A DNA stretch of 64,000 bases from Rotaria sp. Silwood1. Taxonomy: Eukaryota > Rotifera > Eurotatoria > Philodinida > Philodinidae. The notes beneath the pieces are model-generated. The model searched no databases and was not told the origin of the DNA. It saw nothing but the letters and a program-made list of their open reading frames with translations. This document shows, in pieces, positions 59,921 through 64,000 of this stretch. The stretch is from assembly GCA_905250075.1 (NCBI GenBank), contig CAJNOP010000030.1:1360539-1424538 (forward strand), in the 5' to 3' direction. A program made the position numbers and the translations under genes. How positions within the stretch are numbered: the stretch's first letter is position 1; each line of letters starts with the position of its first letter.

Positions 59921-62441
59921 CATTCAATGCAAGAGAACAAGTTATTAGATATGTTAAATTAACATTTATTGATTTCGCTTGTAAATAACCAACAAATAAA
60001 GGAACAACTTCATCTTTTAATCTAAAAATTAAATTTCTTTTTGTTAGCAAAATAAAATACGAAAATTCATTCTCTTACAATGATTACCAAAATTATTCAA
60101 TAAGGTTTATTTGCAATCTTTTTTTTTTGTGTCGCTATCGTAAACGTTGGAAAGATTTCAAATAGTAATTCGAGTAGAGAAAACTGCTTCCAAAAGGAAT
60201 AGTAAAAGCAAACAATAATAATTATTCGACTTGTCAGAAAATTACTATTTTCTATGAAAAAAGCATCCTTTGGCCTTCAATGATAATAATTTTTATTTCC
60301 TTATTTTATCTACTCAAATCACTATTTTGGTTCTTTCTAATGCTTACGACAACGGTAAAATATGCGTTGTTGAATAATTTTGATACCCACTGTTTATATA
60401 AGTGAATTACGACTTTTAGTAAAAATGGTTTTAAATAATAAAAAATAGGCATAAACAATGTTTAAGTAGTACATTCGATTACACTTTATGCTGATATTAT
60501 ACTGCAAAAGTTTTCTAACAGTTCATTGAATATGAAACAAGAAATATTGTGTAAAGTTTTATTGTTGATGAATTCAATGATTAAATTGATTTTATTTGAT
60601 GAAAAGGCTCGAATAATTTTTGTAGTTCCGAAGAGAAATTGAGTATTCAGGAACAACTCGCAATACATTTAGACTTGTCCATTGAATTCTTTTGAGTTCA
60701 ATTATAGATGAGAAGAATATTTTTGACGTGGTTCTATTGGGAATTTTCTACAGAGAGAACGTTACTATACATTTTTTGATATAATATGAATATATTCAGA
60801 AAAATAAAATTTAGAGAATTGAAGTTGTTTTCATTAATATAACTTTTTGAGTTCTATTGAATCTGAAAATTTCCATGAAACGAAAACAACCGTTCATGAT
60901 TTATAGATTGAACAAGTTTCAAAATGTTACTGTACAAAATCAATGAATTCACTATGTTTTCATTACTTCAGTTCCTCTTTCTCTAATATATAAATAAGAA
61001 AAGATAAACATACTTATGTGAAAAAGTTCTCCATTATTTGTTATATTATTATTTTTTTTATTCTAACCTTTTCTAGCTTGCAGAGACTGTGGTTTTGTAT
61101 CGATGTACTTTAAAAGAATAAGTATCTGTCCTCGAGTGTCAAGAGTAGACGTATACGAATACAAAGATTTGCAGATCAGTGAATTACATGATTCAATAGA
61201 GTAATATCCAAGCTACACAAAAGCCTACTTATATTCCTTTTTTGTATTTCTTTCTTTTCTCGGACGAGTAACTCTTTTACATATGTCTCGCTTAAAAATG
61301 CCATTTTTTTTCTAAATGTTAACCCTACAAACTTAGAAATGATATAATATAGAAACATAAAATTTATTGTGAATGTCTGAAGGAACACGAGTGAACAAAT
61401 TAAAATATCCATTTTATAATAGTTCAATCCGAACGCAAGTTATAGTGTAGATACTTGAAAACACCAATTGTACAAAAAAAAATGCAATTTACTCATACAT
61501 TTAAAGATTATCTTAGATTAATTGAAGCTATACAATAATTATTTCTCTTAATCTGCGCAATTATTATGCAGTCATAATATGTGTATGTAACAACAATCTT
61601 TTTGTTCTCTGTACATTGAAGCACACACACTCATAAATACTGACATAGTAGTTTGCTTAAAGCAAAATAGGATTTCATTCTAGGGTTTCTTTAGTTGTAA
61701 TTCTGTAATCGATAATTTATGTCCTTGAACATAAGCAATACGCATTGTTATTTTTAACAAAACAAAAAAAAAACACAACGCCTGATTTTGTTTCTTGAGA
61801 CAATTTGTTGTTCACTTTGGTCACCGTCGTATATTTTTCTATGATGTATTTTTATCGTCTTGTCAAACATTACAATTGATGCTGTATGATTAGTCATTTC
61901 ATGCCAATGAACGACTGTAAAACGAAAAGTTTTGTTAGTAGTTTATGAATACAAATCGGTTGGTAAAGATTGAAAAAAGAAAACAACACTTTCTTTTTCT
62001 TTGAATTGACTGGAAGTGTATGTTTTTAAACAATCAATCGAACACTTTAGGTGAATTTGTGCCCGTGCAAAAAAAAAACTGAAGGCTACTGCCAAAGCTT
62101 TCGAGAATGTATAATTTCTTTTTCTTTTCTTTTTTTCTTTTTTTGGTATTGAAACAAACGAGAGAAAAAGGCAAAGAATGAGCAATCGTGCGAACGCAGA
62201 AAAAAAGGAGAAAGTGGAGCAACATACGTACAGTGTATTATAAACTATACTTTCTTCAAAGAAAAAAAAAGAGAAAACAGAACTGTATAGAACTCATTGC
62301 TTTTACTTACTTTTTTTAATCTTTTCAATTTTTCATCTATTGCACTTCGAATTCCGATCACTTACCTTATCGCTAATTTTTTTAAAATCTCTTCATTCGT
62401 CTTCAGGTTGTTTATTCTCTTTACTGAATAGAGTTAAGTAA

Positions 62442-64000
62442 ATGCTCAAGTGGGCTGTAACACCACGTCTAAACGGAGATTTTGTAGAACAAGCTGGTCT
62501 TCAAAATAGTGATAGTTATGAAATACTAACACTTCCAGCTATTGTTGAACAACATCAATTACCATGTCTTGTTCGACTTCTTAATGATGACATAAATCAT
62601 TCCATTGATAATTATTGTCTTCTACTTTGTGAAACAAACGATCCATATTTAATTGTTTCCAATGAAACTGAACGATTTTCTATTCCAATTTCATTTGATG
62701 GTATGTTATCTTTCTTATCTCCATGATACTTCGGATTATTTTTAGGATAAAATTCGACATTGTTTAGAAAAATACAAACCTGAAAACTTTATAGTAAAAC
62801 GACTTTGAAAATCAGTGAAGAAAACAAGTTTTTTGATTCTTGCCCAAACCTTTAAAAAGAAAAAGACTTCTACAGATGAGAAATAAAACTTTTGAAAACT
62901 TTTTGTTCGAATTATTTAAATACGTGATCCCCACTTTTTCTCTTAAACGATATGATAGATATGTCAAATGTAGCAAAAAGAACATTTACTATATGCAGAA
63001 TTAAACTAAACTTTATTCTATCTTTAGGACTCTTTGCTTCAGTCGAACGTGGTGTTACTCGTTATAATATTATTCAATCTGTTCGTTCTCTACAATCACA
63101 TTTAAAAACTCCATCACCATCACAATCATCATCCTCATCATCCTCATCATCATCTGAATTTTCACATTTCACAACATTACAGCCATATATGGCATATAGC
63201 AATGCAGGTCTTCATCCTATACATCCAGGTACACTTCTCGAACCATGCTCTAAGCCAATTATATCATCTCCTTCTCCATCGCCTTCACCAACATCATCAA
63301 ATCGTTTACGTACATTATTTGCTAATTTTCCACGTTCACTTAATAAACATTTACTACCTAATTATCAACAACCACGTTCCATTAAAAATCAATCATTATC
63401 AAATGCTTATTTTGAGGTTAAATCTAATCAATACGATGAAAATTTCAATTTAAAATTAGACTCAAATGGTATTTTTGTTCCTGTATATACACAACTATCA
63501 TCAATTAATCCTCATAATCAATCATCATTTCCATCTTATTTATCATCATTTCCATCGAATAGAATTCAAGGTTTATATACTACTGATTTATTAAGTCAAT
63601 TAATTAACCAATATCCACTTATAGTCGAACTAGTTGTAAGTCGTACATTAGAGGAAAACAGTCCAACATCAGCTGGATACCCATTTCGACGTATAACATT
63701 ACATCGTCTTGCTGAAAAACATACACGTATTATTGTCTTTGATATGAAAAACTATGCATTTGTTGAAATCGATACAACAGATTCAATTGATATGTATGCT
63801 ATTGAACACGATAATACATTATTTCAACGTTATCAAGCACAATTACGTTGGTGTCATCAACATTTATCAGCATTTCGTTCACAAATAAAAACAATTGTTC
63901 ATTCATCAAATGGTACAGCTATGTTTATTCAAGCAACACCATTTTATGGACAACAACTTCAACAATATCATCATCGACGAAATTCATCATCAATCATATC
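62442..64000 (+). CDS. CABIT-like protein, 3' end outside window
   Basis: Exon 1 is 62442-62700, then a 327-bp GT-AG intron, and exon 2 from 63028 is open to the window end; 410 residues are visible. The ATG has an in-frame TAA directly before it. Residues 18-90 read SYEILTLPAIVEQ ... LPCLVRLLND ... YCLLLCETNDPYLIVSNETERFSIPISFDGLF. This pattern of strands resembles the first half of a CABIT domain as in GAREM/THEMIS adaptors. Next comes a low-complexity insert of Ser runs, SPSPSPSP, and Asn/Gln/His-rich sequence (about residues 105-220). A second ordered part follows with YPLIVELVVSR, RRITLHRLAEKHTRIIVFDM and NTLFQRYQAQLRW, which could be the rest of a split CABIT module. The family assignment is by eye and weak; coding status is strong. 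Confidence 0.6.

Larger units (their letters stand above)
58620..62441. other. Gene-free region upstream of the last gene
   Basis: AT-rich with a 10-N gap (59740-59749) and a loose array of GAAATT-containing motifs (59330-59920, listed separately). Nothing else is recognisable. A 3' splice acceptor-like sequence (tcgtcttcag) at 62397-62406 precedes the final gene by 35 bp. Confidence 0.4.

Noticed and set aside
61943..62225. Overlapping minus-strand frames near 62 kb
   Set aside because: Low-complexity Lys/Phe-rich frames from poly-A/poly-T tracts, with no start or domain evidence.

Overview
The window is a very AT-rich metazoan nuclear contig with typical invertebrate genes. The evidence is an ERGIC-53 cargo lectin, a mitochondrial cysteine desulfurase, a TM2-domain protein, ApoD-type lipocalins, a neuropeptide precursor and a Pol III tRNA. 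Most introns are GT-AG and 40-70 bp. AT richness, tiny introns, 3' splice sites directly upstream of start codons, and an intronless hydrolase of bacterial look together suggest a bdelloid rotifer (Rotaria/Adineta-like). That assignment is inference; no marker gene was compared. Three N runs (4065-4377, 30419-30518, 59740-59749) are assembly gaps.

Layout. 0-12.3 kb: a TM2-domain membrane protein, then a lipocalin gene in two copies. The first copy runs into an assembly gap and the second is complete with four exons. The second copy begins exactly at the edge of a 621-bp foldback repeat. Next comes a divergent pair of orphans: a spliced membrane glycoprotein on minus and a basic single-exon protein on plus. 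12.3-20.8 kb: gene-poor, with a 1.3-kb inverted repeat and a complete but dead mariner. 20.8-25 kb: an intronless 803-residue multi-pass membrane alpha/beta hydrolase and a small mucin-like, probably GPI-anchored protein with a 27-bp coding minisatellite. 25-36.6 kb: gene desert with one foldback and decayed coding relics. 36.7-39.8 kb: an eight-exon gene for a disordered, nuclear-looking protein. 40-44 kb: a piggyBac-type non-autonomous element with TTAA duplications, followed within 30 bp by another foldback.

44.2-55.3 kb is the best-populated stretch. It holds a 12-exon LMAN1/ERGIC-53 gene (508 aa), a 10-exon NFS1 gene (459 aa), and 144 bp further on a small coiled-coil gene in the same orientation. 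The last two look like a candidate trans-spliced operon. 55.3-64 kb: another foldback, a minus-strand neuropeptide precursor predicted to release an amidated WTFNTWRLH peptide, tRNA-Val(UAC), repeats, and a 5'-partial-window gene running off the end whose first exon resembles a CABIT domain.

The strongest unexplained signal is the set of near-palindromic repeats. At least four (8.3, 25.4, 42.7 and 55.9 kb) share a core motif and so look like one family. Others sit at 12.8 kb and inside an LMAN1 intron. All intron-exon models were joined by eye, and every joined reading frame closes exactly in phase.
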